DNA of 64,000 nucleotides from Streptococcus thalassemiae. Lineage in GTDB: Bacteria > Bacillota > Bacilli > Lactobacillales > Streptococcaceae. Under the pieces are notes generated by a model, which had not been told where the DNA came from, did no database searches, and saw only the letters and a list, made by a program, of their open reading frames with translations. The stretch is taken from positions 186,305 through 250,304 of the forward strand of contig NZ_CAHJXN010000004.1 in the NCBI RefSeq assembly GCF_903645285.1. The letters are read 5' to 3'. Position 1 is the first letter of the stretch, and each line of letters begins with the position of its first letter. Shown piece after piece: positions 31,461 through 41,196 of this stretch. Both the position numbers and the translations under genes were made by a program.

Positions 31461-32192
31461 CTATTCTGCCTTTTCAATATCTTTTTTCATCTCGTCAACA
31501 TTGAACTTAGCAAACAAATATTGACGGTCTTGGACTGGAAAACGTTGGTCCAACTGATCAACTGCTCCCACCTCGATAATTCCTTCTTTGATGACAAAGT
31601 CCATGACATGTCCACCAAAGGTCAAATCATCTGAGATGAAGTGGAGATGATAGCCTGCCACACTGACCCCATGAAAAATCTCTGGCGTCCAGAAACCAAC
31701 GATGGTTCCCGCAACATTGTCACGACTATATTCAGGTTGATGGGTTGCGACATCAGCAAACTTGGTATCTGGTGTCGACTTGGGAATCATGCGCACATGC
31801 ATATGCGAAAATTCCCCACGAATCTTGATAGAGCGGAAAAGATTTTCCCCATCATAATAAGACTCAATTCGTTCTTCCAATTCCTTGTCCGTCATCTCAA
31901 AGCGCTGGCGGAAAATGACCTCTGCCTGGTGTGGTACTACTGCTGCGTAAGGAATAAGGGCATCTGGTGACACTTCCACAATTTCTGGCTGGTCTCCTGA
32001 GCCTTTGGCTTGATAAGCCTTGCCATCCAAGACAATCAATTCCCCATCAATAGAATCCAAGGTTCCCAAACCAAGGTCACCATGCTTAAGTAATTCTCCC
32101 ACTGTCATGGTACCACCATAAAGGCCAGCCATCAAGGCTCCGAGGGTATTGTATTGAAATAATTTCACTGGTTCCTGCACGTTCTTATCCAT
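31461..32192 (-). CDS. budA: Alpha-acetolactate decarboxylase
   Basis: A 243-residue zinc enzyme that converts acetolactate to acetoin, balancing branched-chain synthesis and pyruvate overflow. The metal ligands fit the histidines in GYHLHFI near 195-201 and the conserved Glu near 65; HMHVRM near 129 is also present. It heads a two-gene unit with the YhfC protein and is divergent from a MocR regulator. The name alsD is also used. Confidence 0.93.
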   Translation of the reverse strand: MDKNVQEPVKLFQYNTLGALMAGLYGGTMTVGELLKHGDLGLGTLDSIDGELIVLDGKAYQAKGSGDQPEIVEVSPDALIPYAAVVPHQAEVIFRQRFEMTDKELEERIESYYDGENLFRSIKIRGEFSHMHVRMIPKSTPDTKFADVATHQPEYSRDNVAGTIVGFWTPEIFHGVSVAGYHLHFISDDLTFGGHVMDFVIKEGIIEVGAVDQLDQRFPVQDRQYLFAKFNVDEMKKDIEKAE

Positions 32193-32230
32193 TCACTTTC
32201 TTGTCTGTTATTCTATAAATCTTACTCCTA

Positions 32231-32259
32231 AGTATACCACATTTGCCCCTAGATGTGAA
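32231..32259 (-). promoter_or_regulatory. Promoter of budA-yhfC
   Basis: On the minus strand TTCACA (32259-32254), 17 bp, TATACT (32236-32231) preceded by TGG. Confidence 0.6.
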
Positions 32260-32279
32260 CGAGAGAAACACCCTAGACA

Positions 32280-32308
32280 TTGCCAAGAAAGAAAAAAAAG
32301 GGTACAAT
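32280..32308 (+). promoter_or_regulatory. Promoter of the MocR-type regulator
   Basis: TTGCCA (32280-32285), 17 bp, TACAAT (32303-32308). GGGAGG follows 7 bases before the ATG at 32334. Confidence 0.6.
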
Positions 32309-32333
32309 GTAACAAAATCAAGGGAGGTTTGGA

Positions 32334-33605
32334 ATGAAGAAACAAAGCAAGTACCAAGAGGTCGTTTCCTATCTAAAAAGCGGTATCGAGTCTGGACGTT
32401 TTCCAACGGGAAGTCGCCTGCCTTCTATCCGTCAACTGAGCCTTGACTTTCACTGTAGCAAGGATACTGTCCAACGCGCCCTACTGGAATTACGGCACGA
32501 ACAATACCTCTATGCCAAGCCCCAGAGTGGCTACTATGTCCTAGAACAAGGGCAACACCAGGACCTAGAAATCGAAGTTACCGACGAACACGCCAGCGCC
32601 TATGACGATTTCCGACTCTGTGTCAATGAAACCTTGATTGGCCGAGAAAACTACCTCTTCAACTACTATGACAACCAAGAAGGATTAGAAGACCTAAGAC
32701 AGTCCATTCACAAACTCCTCTTTGACCAAGCTCTCTACTGTAAGGCTGACCAACTAGTACTGACTTCTGGAACCCAACAAGCCCTTTTTATCCTCTCTCA
32801 AATTTCCTTCCCTAGCCAAGCCAAGGAAATCTTGGTGGAACAGCCAACCTACCATCGAATGAATCGCCTCTTGATTGCTCAGGGTCTGGACTATCAAACG
32901 ATTGAACGAGGCATTGATGGAATTGACTTGAAGAAGCTGGAAGGTCACTTCAAAACAGGAAAAATTAAGTTTTTCTACACCATTCCTCGTTTTCACTATC
33001 CTCTGGGGCATTCCTATTCTGAGCAGGACAAACGAGCTATTCTTGACTTAGCAGCTAAGTATGGTGTTTATATCGTCGAAGACGATTATCTGGGGGATTT
33101 GGACTCCAAGAAGGGCCAGACCTTCCACTATCTGGATACAGAGGAGCGGGTTATTTACATCAAATCCTTCTCAACCAGCCTCTTTCCAGCCCTGAGGATT
33201 ACGGCACTCATTCTTCCAAATGCTATCAAAGAAGCCTTTGTAGCCTACAAAAATATCCTAGATTACGACAGCAACCTCATCATGCAAAAGGCCCTGTCAC
33301 TCTATATTGACAGTCAATTGTTTGAGAAAAACCGTCTAGCTCGCTTGTCCAATCAGGAGGCTTATCAGAAGCAAATCGAGGAAAGGTTAACTAAAACACC
33401 TTGTCCTCTTTCTCATTATCCCCTACACGATGGTTTGCTGCTAGACCTGAGACAGTATCCTAAAATCGCTAGTCTCAAACACAGTCAACTGGGCTTGGAC
33501 TTCTTTGAAGAGGCCTATTTAAGCACCTGTCCTTATCAATTTGCCAAGGTGTCCCTAGACAATCTGGAAAAGGTTTTAAACTATTTAAAAGCAGAATTGG
33601 ATTGA
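32334..33605 (+). CDS. MocR-type GntR regulator with aminotransferase domain
   Basis: A 423-residue fusion. The GntR winged helix at 1-70 has IRQLSLDFHCSKDTVQRAL as the recognition region. An aminotransferase class I domain runs from about 100, with Lys277 in IKSFSTSLFPALR as the PLP lysine and the aspartate in VEDDYLGDL. Such regulators sense PLP or amino compounds. The target is unknown; the divergent budA operon is the obvious candidate, since the two promoters share a 140-base gap. Confidence 0.88.
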   Translation: MKKQSKYQEVVSYLKSGIESGRFPTGSRLPSIRQLSLDFHCSKDTVQRALLELRHEQYLYAKPQSGYYVLEQGQHQDLEIEVTDEHASAYDDFRLCVNETLIGRENYLFNYYDNQEGLEDLRQSIHKLLFDQALYCKADQLVLTSGTQQALFILSQISFPSQAKEILVEQPTYHRMNRLLIAQGLDYQTIERGIDGIDLKKLEGHFKTGKIKFFYTIPRFHYPLGHSYSEQDKRAILDLAAKYGVYIVEDDYLGDLDSKKGQTFHYLDTEERVIYIKSFSTSLFPALRITALILPNAIKEAFVAYKNILDYDSNLIMQKALSLYIDSQLFEKNRLARLSNQEAYQKQIEERLTKTPCPLSHYPLHDGLLLDLRQYPKIASLKHSQLGLDFFEEAYLSTCPYQFAKVSLDNLEKVLNYLKAELD

Positions 33606-33624
33606 CTTCCAACTCTGCTTTTTT
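33590..33624 (+). terminator. Terminator overlapping the end of the MocR gene
   Basis: AGCAGAATTGGA pairs with TCCAACTCTGCT (one mismatch), then T's. The 5' arm is made from the last codons of the gene. Confidence 0.75.
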
Positions 33625-33626
33625 CT

Positions 33627-33781
33627 TATACTCTTCGAAAATCTCTTCAAACCACGTCAGCGTCGCCTTACCGTAGATATATGTAACTGACTTCGTCAGT
33701 CTTATCTACAACCTCAAAGCAGTGCTTTGAGCAACCTGCGGCTAGCTTCCTAGTTTGCTCTTTGATTTTCATTGAGTATTA
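33627..33781 (+). repeat. BOX element overlapping a stop codon
   Basis: Plus orientation: TATACTCTTCGAAAATC at the left, boxA core CGTCAGCGTCGCCTTACCG, one boxB, and the boxC end ATTTTCATTGAGTATTA. Its last three bases form the stop codon (TTA at 33779-33781, TAA on the minus strand) of the neighbouring binding-protein gene. Confidence 0.95.
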
Positions 33782-34594
33782 TTCTTCAACTTCTGTTAGG
33801 CTTGCTGCTTTTTCAAGATATTTTTGGTAAGTTCCTTCATCCTTGAGTTTTTGGATGACCTTGTCCACCACTTCTTTCAAATCAGCACTGTTTTTTCTAA
33901 GGGCAACTGCATTGGCTTCGCCATCCTTCATCTTCAAGCTGACAGTTGCGACAGCTAGGTCAGCATTTTTAGCAGCGTAGCTAAGGGCAACTGGCTCATC
34001 CATGTGAACAGCATCTACTTTTCCAGCCTGCAATTCATTGACAGCTTCACCCATATTGGTTAGGGAAGTCAGCTGAGCTTTTGGCAATTGTTCCTTGACC
34101 ATAGCTTCTGGAACAGTTCCTTTTTGGGCTGCAATATTAGCACTTTCTAGGCTAGTTACATCCTTGTATTTTTCTACATCAGCCTTACGAACCAAGAAAC
34201 TAATCTTGTTTTCATAGTAAGGGATTGAAAAATCAAAGACTTCTTTTCTCTCGTCAGTAGCGCTAATTCCCGCAACTGCTAGGTCAGCCTTACCAGTTTG
34301 AAGACTGGTCAAGACATTGTCAAAACTCATGCTTGAAATTTCCAACTTCACCCCAAGTTCATCAGCGATAGCTTGGGCCATATCAATATCCGCACCGACT
34401 ACCTGGTTTTTTCCGTCAACTAAGGATTGGAATTCAAAAGGTGCATAGTCAGGACTAGTCGCCACAACTAATTTCCCCTTTTGCTTAATGGCCTCAACAG
34501 CTGACTGAGACTCATTAGAACCTGACTGGCAAGCTACTAAAAAGAAACTTGCAAGAAGACTACATACAACAAATATCCATTTTTTTGATTTCAT
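33779..34594 (-). CDS. Amino acid ABC transporter substrate-binding lipoprotein, orphan
   Basis: A 271-residue solute-binding protein of the polar amino acid (SBP family 3) type. The signal ends in lipobox FLVAC with Cys22, so it is a lipoprotein processed via Lgt. The mature protein has the family motifs SPDYAPFEFQ, GADIDMAQAIADELG and DLAVAGIS. The ATG at 34594 is chosen because it gives a clean signal peptide. No permease or ATPase gene is adjacent, so it must use one encoded elsewhere. The stop codon is supplied by a BOX element. Confidence 0.9.
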   Translation of the reverse strand: MKSKKWIFVVCSLLASFFLVACQSGSNESQSAVEAIKQKGKLVVATSPDYAPFEFQSLVDGKNQVVGADIDMAQAIADELGVKLEISSMSFDNVLTSLQTGKADLAVAGISATDERKEVFDFSIPYYENKISFLVRKADVEKYKDVTSLESANIAAQKGTVPEAMVKEQLPKAQLTSLTNMGEAVNELQAGKVDAVHMDEPVALSYAAKNADLAVATVSLKMKDGEANAVALRKNSADLKEVVDKVIQKLKDEGTYQKYLEKAASLTEVEE

Positions 34595-34625
34595 AAATAA
34601 ACAACCTCTCTGTTGATTTTGTATA

Positions 34626-34654
34626 ATTATAACGCTATTCAAGTTACTTGTCAA
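34626..34654 (-). promoter_or_regulatory. Strong promoter of the binding-protein gene
   Basis: On the minus strand a perfect TTGACA (34654-34649), 17 bp, TATAAT (34631-34626). Confidence 0.85.
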
Positions 34655-34698
34655 GTGTTTTTTGAATTTTTATCTTAAAAATATTTTTTTCATTCAAG

Positions 34699-34732
34699 AA
34701 AAGGAGCTATCAGTTGATTTCCAGCTCCTTTT
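34699..34732. terminator. Terminator behind phoU
   Basis: A perfect 10-bp stem AAAAGGAGCT/AGCTCCTTTT with a 14-base loop, 20 bases past the phoU stop. Confidence 0.8.
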
Positions 34733-34751
34733 TATACACAATGAACCTATT

Positions 34752-35405
34752 TTATAGTTCGACAATCTTACCTGTTTCAAAGTAAACAACCCATTCACAG
34801 ATATTTTTGGCATAGTCTCCAATACGTTCCAAGAAGGTAATCACTTGGAAATAATCACGACCTGTAACGATGGCATCTGGATTTTTCTTGATTTCTTCTG
34901 TAGCCAAATCACGAATGCTATCAAAATAATGGTTGATTTTTTCGTCCATAGCTGCTACTTCATAGGCCTGGTCTACTGAACCATTCAGATAGAGTTCAAG
35001 GGCTGCTTCAACGAAGTTCTTGACATCGCGACCCATTCTCTTGATTTCTTCTTCAACAGCTGGAATACGTTGCTCCCCCTTCATACGAATTGCCGCCTTG
35101 GCAATGGAAACGGCATGGTCACCCATACGTTCCAAGTCAGATACAGCCTTCAAGACTGTCAAAACAGTACGCAAGTCCTGAGAAACTGGTTGTTGAAGGG
35201 CAATCATTTCAAATGATTTCTTCTCCAATTTCACTTCGTATTCGTTTACTTCTGCATCATCTTCGATGACTTCCTTGGCCAAATCACGGTCATGCGTAAC
35301 AAAGGCACGCACCGTACGATTGATTTGGGATAGCACTTCTTGTCCCATAGCATAGAACTGGTTGTGCAATTTCTCTAAATCTTCTTCAAATTGAGAACGT
35401 AACAT
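34752..35405 (-). CDS. phoU: Phosphate transport regulator PhoU
   Basis: A 217-residue protein of two three-helix PhoU repeats, each with the metal-cluster pattern (DLERMGDHAVSIAKA near 103-117 and FLERIGDYAKNICEW near 190-204). It damps phosphate uptake by the Pst transporter. Two ATGs stand in tandem; the second (35405) sits better behind AAGGAG. It is last in the pst operon. Confidence 0.93.
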   Translation of the reverse strand: MLRSQFEEDLEKLHNQFYAMGQEVLSQINRTVRAFVTHDRDLAKEVIEDDAEVNEYEVKLEKKSFEMIALQQPVSQDLRTVLTVLKAVSDLERMGDHAVSIAKAAIRMKGEQRIPAVEEEIKRMGRDVKNFVEAALELYLNGSVDQAYEVAAMDEKINHYFDSIRDLATEEIKKNPDAIVTGRDYFQVITFLERIGDYAKNICEWVVYFETGKIVEL

Positions 35406-35416
35406 CATTTATCTCC

Positions 35417-36175
35417 TTATCCAAATTTTCCTGAAATATAATCTTCTGTTTCCTTGTGTTGTGGGTTGAGGAACATCTTCTTGGTATCGTTAAACTCAAT
35501 CAAATCTCCATCAAGGAAAAATCCTGTCTTGTCAGAGATACGAGAGGCTTGTTGCATAGAACGTGTAACCAAGAGCATGGTGTATTTATCTTTTAGACCA
35601 TACAAGGTTTCCTCAATCTTACCGGCCGAGATAGGGTCCAAGGCTGAAGTCGGTTCATCCAAGAGGATGATTTTAGGACTGGTTGCCAAGACACGGGCAA
35701 CACAGACACGTTGCTGTTGTCCACCTGAAAGCCCGATAGCTGAATCATGCAGGCGATCCTTGACCTCATCCCAGATAGAAGCTCGTTGCAAGGCTTTTTC
35801 TACTGCTTCATCCAGAACCTGCTTATCCTTAACTCCATTGATACGAAGCCCGTAAACAACATTTTCGTAGATAGACATAGGGAAAGGGTTTGGTTGTTGG
35901 AAAACCATACCAATCTCCTTACGTAATTCAACTGTATCTGTACGTGGGCTGTAAATATTGTGGCCATTGTAAACCACTGAACCAGTTGTAGTCACCTCTA
36001 GATTGAGATCCCCCATGCGGTTGATGGCCTTGAGGAGGGTTGACTTCCCTGATCCAGACGGACCAATCAAGGCTGTAATTTCCTTAGGTTGGAAGGATAG
36101 GGAAACACTATTCAAGGCTTTTTTTTGATTGTAGTAAACGGACAAGTCTGACACCTGTAAAATCGCTTCTGTCAT
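35417..36175 (-). CDS. pstB: Phosphate ABC transporter ATPase (second copy)
   Basis: A 252-residue ATPase with Walker [10 protein letters not shown] at about 37-45, signature LSGGQQQR near 148, and Walker [14 protein letters not shown] near 168. It is one of two adjacent PstB proteins; they are clearly diverged (for example VVTRSMQQA-like versus VTHSMQQA). In this copy the switch region reads [12 protein letters not shown], so the usual H-loop histidine is replaced by arginine, which may alter activity. Confidence 0.93.
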   Translation of the reverse strand: MTEAILQVSDLSVYYNQKKALNSVSLSFQPKEITALIGPSGSGKSTLLKAINRMGDLNLEVTTTGSVVYNGHNIYSPRTDTVELRKEIGMVFQQPNPFPMSIYENVVYGLRINGVKDKQVLDEAVEKALQRASIWDEVKDRLHDSAIGLSGGQQQRVCVARVLATSPKIILLDEPTSALDPISAGKIEETLYGLKDKYTMLLVTRSMQQASRISDKTGFFLDGDLIEFNDTKKMFLNPQHKETEDYISGKFG

Positions 36176-36187
36176 ACTGTTTCCTTT

Positions 36188-36991
36188 CTATCCAAAGTGT
36201 CCTGTTACGTAGTCATTGGTTGACTGCAACTTAGCATTTTGGAAAATATTAGAGGTCTTATCGTACTCGATCAAATCACCCAAGTAGAAGAATCCTGTGT
36301 AGTCACTAGCACGCGCAGCCTGCTGCATACTGTGGGTCACGATAATGATGGTGAAATCCTTCTTCAATTCCAACATGGTTTCTTCCAGCTGGGCTGTCGC
36401 AATCGGATCCAAGGCAGACGCCGGCTCATCCATCAAGAGAATATCTGGTTTAACCGAAATAGCACGAGCGATACAGAGACGTTGCTGCTGACCACCTGAT
36501 AGGGTCAAGGCTGACTTGTGTAAATCATCTTTGACCTGATCCCAAAGGGCAGCTTGACGAAGAGAAGTTTCCACAATTTCATCCAAGACTTGCTTGTCCT
36601 TAACACCTGCACGTTCATGGGCAAAAGTGATATTGCGGTAGATAGACTTGGCAAAGGGATTTGGGCGTTGGAAGACCATTCCGATGTGCTTACGCATCTC
36701 ATAAACATTGATTTCTGGACGGTTAACATCAATCCCTTGGTAGAGGATTTGACCTGTTACCTTGGCAATATCAATGGTATCATTCATACGGTTGAGACTG
36801 CGGAGGTAGGTTGATTTCCCTGAACCAGATGGACCAATTAAGGCTGTGATTTTATTTTTTTCAAATTGCATATCGATGCCCTTGATGGATTCATTTTTAC
36901 CGTAGTAAACATGTAAATCCTTAGTAGAGAGGGCCACTTTCTCTTCAGGAAAGGTGATGATATGCTTTTCATCCCAATTATATTTTGACAT
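36188..36991 (-). CDS. pstB: Phosphate ABC transporter ATPase (first copy)
   Basis: A 267-residue ATPase with Walker [10 protein letters not shown] at about 52-60, signature LSGGQQQR near 163, Walker B LLMDEPASALDP near 184, and the intact H-loop IIVTHSMQQAAR. The N-terminal extension (MSKYNWDEKHIITF) is longer than in the second copy. The two PstB proteins may work as a heterodimer under PstAC, as is common in streptococci. Confidence 0.94.
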   Translation of the reverse strand: MSKYNWDEKHIITFPEEKVALSTKDLHVYYGKNESIKGIDMQFEKNKITALIGPSGSGKSTYLRSLNRMNDTIDIAKVTGQILYQGIDVNRPEINVYEMRKHIGMVFQRPNPFAKSIYRNITFAHERAGVKDKQVLDEIVETSLRQAALWDQVKDDLHKSALTLSGGQQQRLCIARAISVKPDILLMDEPASALDPIATAQLEETMLELKKDFTIIIVTHSMQQAARASDYTGFFYLGDLIEYDKTSNIFQNAKLQSTNDYVTGHFG

Positions 36992-37001
36992 GGCTTCTCC
37001 T

Positions 37002-37886
37002 TTAGGCAGCGGTTAATTTCTTATGTAGGTAGCTTCCGAGTTTACGGGCTCCAAAGTTAAAGATGAGGATAAAGATGAGGAGCACGGCTGCAGAACCTGC
37101 TGATACGATAGTTCCATCAGGAATGGTTCCTTCACTATTGACTTTCCAGATGTGGACAGCCAAGGTTTCTGCTTGACGGAAGATAGAGATTGGGCTGGTT
37201 ACACTGAGAATATTCCAGTTAGACCAGTCTAGAGCTGGAGCGGATTGTCCTGCAGTATAGATAAGAGCAGCCGCCTCACCAAAGATTCGACCAGAGGCCA
37301 AGACAACCCCAGTGATAATACCTGGAAGGGCTTCTGGAATGACCACATGAACCACAGTCTCCCAACGAGAAATCCCAAGGGCCAGACCAGCCTCACGTTG
37401 CGTATGGTGAACGTGTTTCAAGCTGTCCTCAACATTACGAGTCATCTGAGGTAAGTTAAAGACTGTCAAGGCCAAGGCACCTGAAATGATTGAAAATCCA
37501 TACTCAAACTGAACTACAAAGATCAAATAACCAAAGAGACCTACAACCACTGATGGCAATGATGACAAGATTTCAATACAGGTTCTGACAAAATTGGTCA
37601 CAGGACCTTTTTTGGCATATTCAGCTAGGAAAATCCCAGCCCCCATAGATAAGGGAACAGAAATAATCAAGGTAATGACTAGAAGGAAGAAGGAATTATA
37701 GAGCTGAATTCCAATCCCTCCACCTGCTTGGTAGGAAGATGATTTGCCAGTCAAGAAAGACCAAGAGATATGAGGCAAACCGCGAACCAAGATATAAAGA
37801 ATCAAGGATGCCAAGATGGCCACAATAATTCCTGCAATCGAGTAGAGGACAGCTGTTGCAATTTTATCTAATTTCTTAGCGTGCAT
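37002..37886 (-). CDS. pstA: Phosphate ABC transporter permease PstA
   Basis: A 294-residue permease with six helices and a cytoplasmic coupling loop (REAGLALGISRWETVVHVV near 166-184). It pairs with PstC. It overlaps pstC by 11 bases. Confidence 0.94.
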   Translation of the reverse strand: MHAKKLDKIATAVLYSIAGIIVAILASLILYILVRGLPHISWSFLTGKSSSYQAGGGIGIQLYNSFFLLVITLIISVPLSMGAGIFLAEYAKKGPVTNFVRTCIEILSSLPSVVVGLFGYLIFVVQFEYGFSIISGALALTVFNLPQMTRNVEDSLKHVHHTQREAGLALGISRWETVVHVVIPEALPGIITGVVLASGRIFGEAAALIYTAGQSAPALDWSNWNILSVTSPISIFRQAETLAVHIWKVNSEGTIPDGTIVSAGSAAVLLIFILIFNFGARKLGSYLHKKLTAA

Positions 37887-38793
37887 AGTTTTTCTTTCCT
37901 CTTTCTTTCGTAATCAATTTAATCACACTGTTAAAGGCCAAACTCATCAAGAGCAAGACTAAGGCCAGTGACCAAAGAACGTTATTGTCAACAGTTCCCA
38001 TAACGGTATTTCCGATACCCATGGTCAACACAGAGGTCAAGGTCGCAGCAGGTGTTGTCAATGAAGTTGGGACTACGGCTGAGTTTCCGACCACCATCTG
38101 AATGGCCAAGGCCTCACCAAAGGCACGCGCCATCCCAAAGACTACTGCTGTAAAAATCCCTGAACGCGCCGCCTTCAAGGTCACGCGCCAGATGGTTTGC
38201 CAGCGAGTGGCCCCCATAGCCAAACTAGCTTCGCGGTAGTGACGAGGCACCGCACGCAAGCTATCCGTTGTCATAAACGTTACTGTCGGTAAAATCATGA
38301 CAAAGAGAACGAAAATACCTGACAAGATCCCAAAACCAGTCCCACCAAATACACTACGAACAAAAGGAACTACGACCTGCAAACCGATAAATCCATACAC
38401 GACTGAAGGAATCCCGACCAGCAATTCAATAGCTGGTTGCAAGATTCTAGCACCTTTTGGTGAGACCTCCGTCATAAAGACTGCCGCACCAATGGCAAAA
38501 GGAGTTGCGATAAGGGCTGATAGGATTGTGACAATAAAGGAACCCAAAATCATAGGAAGGGCACCAAATTGTTTACCTGAAGGATTCCAAGTTTGTCCAA
38601 AGAGGAAATCAGAGATATTAACTCCATTGACAAAGAAGGTCGACAAACCTTTTTGGGCTACGAAGATCAAAATCATAGCCACAATGATGACAATCAAAGA
38701 CAGGCAGGCAAAGGTCAAGCTTTTTCCTAGTTTCTCTAAACGAGAGTTCTTTGAGGGAGAAAGTAATTTTTTAGCTAATTCTTCTTGATTCAT
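37876..38793 (-). CDS. pstC: Phosphate ABC transporter permease PstC
   Basis: A 305-residue permease with six helices and the coupling loop REASLAMGATRWQTIWRV near 187-204. Its start shares one base with the pstS stop, which implies coupled translation. Confidence 0.94.
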   Translation of the reverse strand: MNQEELAKKLLSPSKNSRLEKLGKSLTFACLSLIVIIVAMILIFVAQKGLSTFFVNGVNISDFLFGQTWNPSGKQFGALPMILGSFIVTILSALIATPFAIGAAVFMTEVSPKGARILQPAIELLVGIPSVVYGFIGLQVVVPFVRSVFGGTGFGILSGIFVLFVMILPTVTFMTTDSLRAVPRHYREASLAMGATRWQTIWRVTLKAARSGIFTAVVFGMARAFGEALAIQMVVGNSAVVPTSLTTPAATLTSVLTMGIGNTVMGTVDNNVLWSLALVLLLMSLAFNSVIKLITKERGKKNYAR

Positions 38794-39671
38794 TATTGAC
38801 TCCCTTCTAGTGCTGTCACCGTTCCTACAGCATCTTTTTCAACCTTCATTTCCTTAACAGAAATATAGCCCATCCCCTTAACGATTCCGCTTTGCGCTTC
38901 ATCAGAGAGGACAAAGTTGAGGAATTCTGCCACCAATTCATTTGGTTGACCTAGGGTGTACATGTGTTCATAAGACCACAAAGGCCAGTTATTGCTTGTA
39001 ACATTTTCTGCAATTGGCTCATAGCCATTCAACTTCATGCGTTTCACCGAGTCATCCACATAGGCAAAGGCTAGGTAAGAAATAGCTCCTGGTGTCTGGG
39101 AAACAATGTTTTTGACCATCCCATTTGAATCCTGTTCTTGACTCTGCACAGCAGATTGACCATCCATGATAACACTATCAAAGGTTGCACGCGAACCAGA
39201 ACTTGCCGCTCGGTTGATAATGGAAATGGCTAGGTCTTTCCCACCGACCTCTTTCCAGTTGGTCACTTGACCTGTGAAGATGCTACGGAGTTGTTCAGTT
39301 GTCAGATTTTCAACGTCAACCTCCTTATTTACAATGACTGCCAAGCCCGCTACGGCTACCTTATGGTCCACTAGAGCGGATGCGTTGATACCGTCTTTTT
39401 CCTCGGCAAATACGTCTGAATTTCCTACATCAACGGCTCCAGATTGAACCTGAGACAGACCTGTACCAGATCCTCCACCTTGGACGTTGACTGTTTTTCC
39501 AACGTGCATAGAGCCAAATTCATCTGCTGCTGCTTCGACCAAGGGCTGAAGAGCCGTTGAGCCAACAGCTGTCATGGATTCCCCACGATCAATCCAGCTA
39601 GCACATCCCGCCAAAGAACCTGCCAGCAAAAGAGCCGCAAGGGATAGAGCGAGTTTTTTCCTTTTTTTCAC
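38793..39671 (-). CDS. pstS: Phosphate-binding lipoprotein PstS
   Basis: A 292-residue phosphate-binding protein. The signal peptide ends in LAGC (Cys23), so it is a lipoprotein. Phosphate ligands fit GSTALQPL near 37-44, GGGSGTG near 66-72, and [11 protein letters not shown] near 155. The start is a GTG at 39671 with AAGGAG upstream. It heads pstSCAB1B2-phoU. The 220 bases upstream are AT-rich with a TTGACT candidate but no confident -10 or Pho box. Confidence 0.94.
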   Translation of the reverse strand: MKKRKKLALSLAALLLAGSLAGCASWIDRGESMTAVGSTALQPLVEAAADEFGSMHVGKTVNVQGGGSGTGLSQVQSGAVDVGNSDVFAEEKDGINASALVDHKVAVAGLAVIVNKEVDVENLTTEQLRSIFTGQVTNWKEVGGKDLAISIINRAASSGSRATFDSVIMDGQSAVQSQEQDSNGMVKNIVSQTPGAISYLAFAYVDDSVKRMKLNGYEPIAENVTSNNWPLWSYEHMYTLGQPNELVAEFLNFVLSDEAQSGIVKGMGYISVKEMKVEKDAVGTVTALEGSQ

Positions 39672-39891
39672 TGTTTTTCTCCTTGAAAATAATGGTGAAT
39701 GCTGTGAATTTTTTCAACTATTTATTTATATTTTTCTTTTTAAAATTGGGAGTCAACTGACATTACTAGCTTAGTTTTACTAGAAATTTGCTCAGTTACC
39801 TTGCCCACCAATTTTGACTTAAAATGAAAGACAATTTGAAAAAAATCCATACTTCCACTATAACATAGACAAGTTACTTTGACTAGCATTT

Positions 39892-41196
39892 TCACTTGAA
39901 TCTGAGGCCTTTAGGAAAATAATTTTTCAAAACATTTCCAGTCACCTTAGCAAAGCCCAAACCATTTCCTTGAACTAAAACTTGGTACCAACCATTTGGC
40001 AGACTTTCCGCCAGCTGAACGGTTTCTCCAGCAACATACTTTACAAACGCTTCTTGGTCAATTTCAAGCGACTGCTTGACCTGACTCGGTTTCAAGGCCA
40101 GACCAAGAGCAAAACTAGGCTCAAAGCGTTTCTTCTTAAAAGTACCCAAATGCAGGCCATTGCGAGCTATCTTGAGTTTCCCTAAATCCGGCAAAAGTTC
40201 TGGCAAGAGATAGAGTTGGTCACCAAAAGTCTGCAAGATTCCTCTTAGATTGACCTTTAAGTGTTTTTGGGCAAATTCCTGCCACAAGGCAACTTGTTCT
40301 CGGCTGAGATTGCTCTTACTTTCCTTAAATTTAGGAGCTGGATTGTCACCTTTAAATTGTAAATGGGCGACAAACTGCCCCTCTCCCTTAAAATGATGAG
40401 GATACATCCTAGCCGTTTCTGGCAGGTCAATTCCAGCTACCATTCCATTGATATGTTCAATTGGCAACAAATCAAAATCATACTCTTCCAGCAACCAATT
40501 GACAATCTCTTCGTTTTCCTCAGGTGCCCAGGTACAGGTCGAATAAACCAAGCGACCACCTTGAGCTAGCATGGTCACTGCATCTGCTAGAATTTCTCTT
40601 TGCAAACTAGCACATTGACTCGGATAATCTAAGCTCCAATAGTCCATAGCATCTGGTTGCTTACGGAACATCCCTTCACCAGAGCAAGGGGCATCAAGGA
40701 CAATGAGGTCAAAATAGCCCTTAAAAACCTTGGCCAAGCGGTCAGCAGATTCATTGGTCACCACGACATTTATCGCTCCAAAGCGCTCCATGTTTTCTAC
40801 TAAAATCTTAGCCCGTTTGCTTGAAATTTCGTTTGAAACCAAGATACCTTCACCTGCTAGATAGGCTGCCAGTTGGGTTGATTTGCCACCCGGTGCAGCT
40901 GCCAAGTCCAAAACCTTCATACCAGGACTGGGCTGGGCTACCTGAGCAACCATCTGAGCAGCAGGTTCTTGCGAATAAACCAAACCAGTAGCATGCTCAG
41001 GTGATTTCCCTGAAACCTTCCCATAATGTCCCCAAGGGGTTTGAGGAATGGCATCAGAAAAGGAAAGTTGCTCTTCTTTTAAGGGATTGACCCGAAAGGC
41101 CGAAACCGCTTCCTCCTCAAAAGAGGCAAGAAAATCTCTTGCCTCATCTCCTAGTATCTCTTCATATTTTTCAACAAATCCTTCTGGAAATTGCAT
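39892..41196 (-). CDS. RsmF/RsmB-type rRNA (cytosine-C5) methyltransferase
   Basis: A 434-residue SAM enzyme. The SAM motif LDLAAAPGGKSTQLA is near 106, the catalytic PCS in DAPCSGEGMF near 168, and the second cysteine in STCTWAPEENE near 224. The C-terminal part from about 290 is the RsmF-type RNA-recognition extension. It probably methylates 16S rRNA. It is last in a run beginning at spx. Confidence 0.9.
   Translation of the reverse strand: MQFPEGFVEKYEEILGDEARDFLASFEEEAVSAFRVNPLKEEQLSFSDAIPQTPWGHYGKVSGKSPEHATGLVYSQEPAAQMVAQVAQPSPGMKVLDLAAAPGGKSTQLAAYLAGEGILVSNEISSKRAKILVENMERFGAINVVVTNESADRLAKVFKGYFDLIVLDAPCSGEGMFRKQPDAMDYWSLDYPSQCASLQREILADAVTMLAQGGRLVYSTCTWAPEENEEIVNWLLEEYDFDLLPIEHINGMVAGIDLPETARMYPHHFKGEGQFVAHLQFKGDNPAPKFKESKSNLSREQVALWQEFAQKHLKVNLRGILQTFGDQLYLLPELLPDLGKLKIARNGLHLGTFKKKRFEPSFALGLALKPSQVKQSLEIDQEAFVKYVAGETVQLAESLPNGWYQVLVQGNGLGFAKVTGNVLKNYFPKGLRFK

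Noticed and set aside
35417-36991. Two pstB genes considered as an assembly duplication
   Set aside because: They differ in length, N-terminus and many residues, and two PstB proteins in one pst operon are normal in streptococci.
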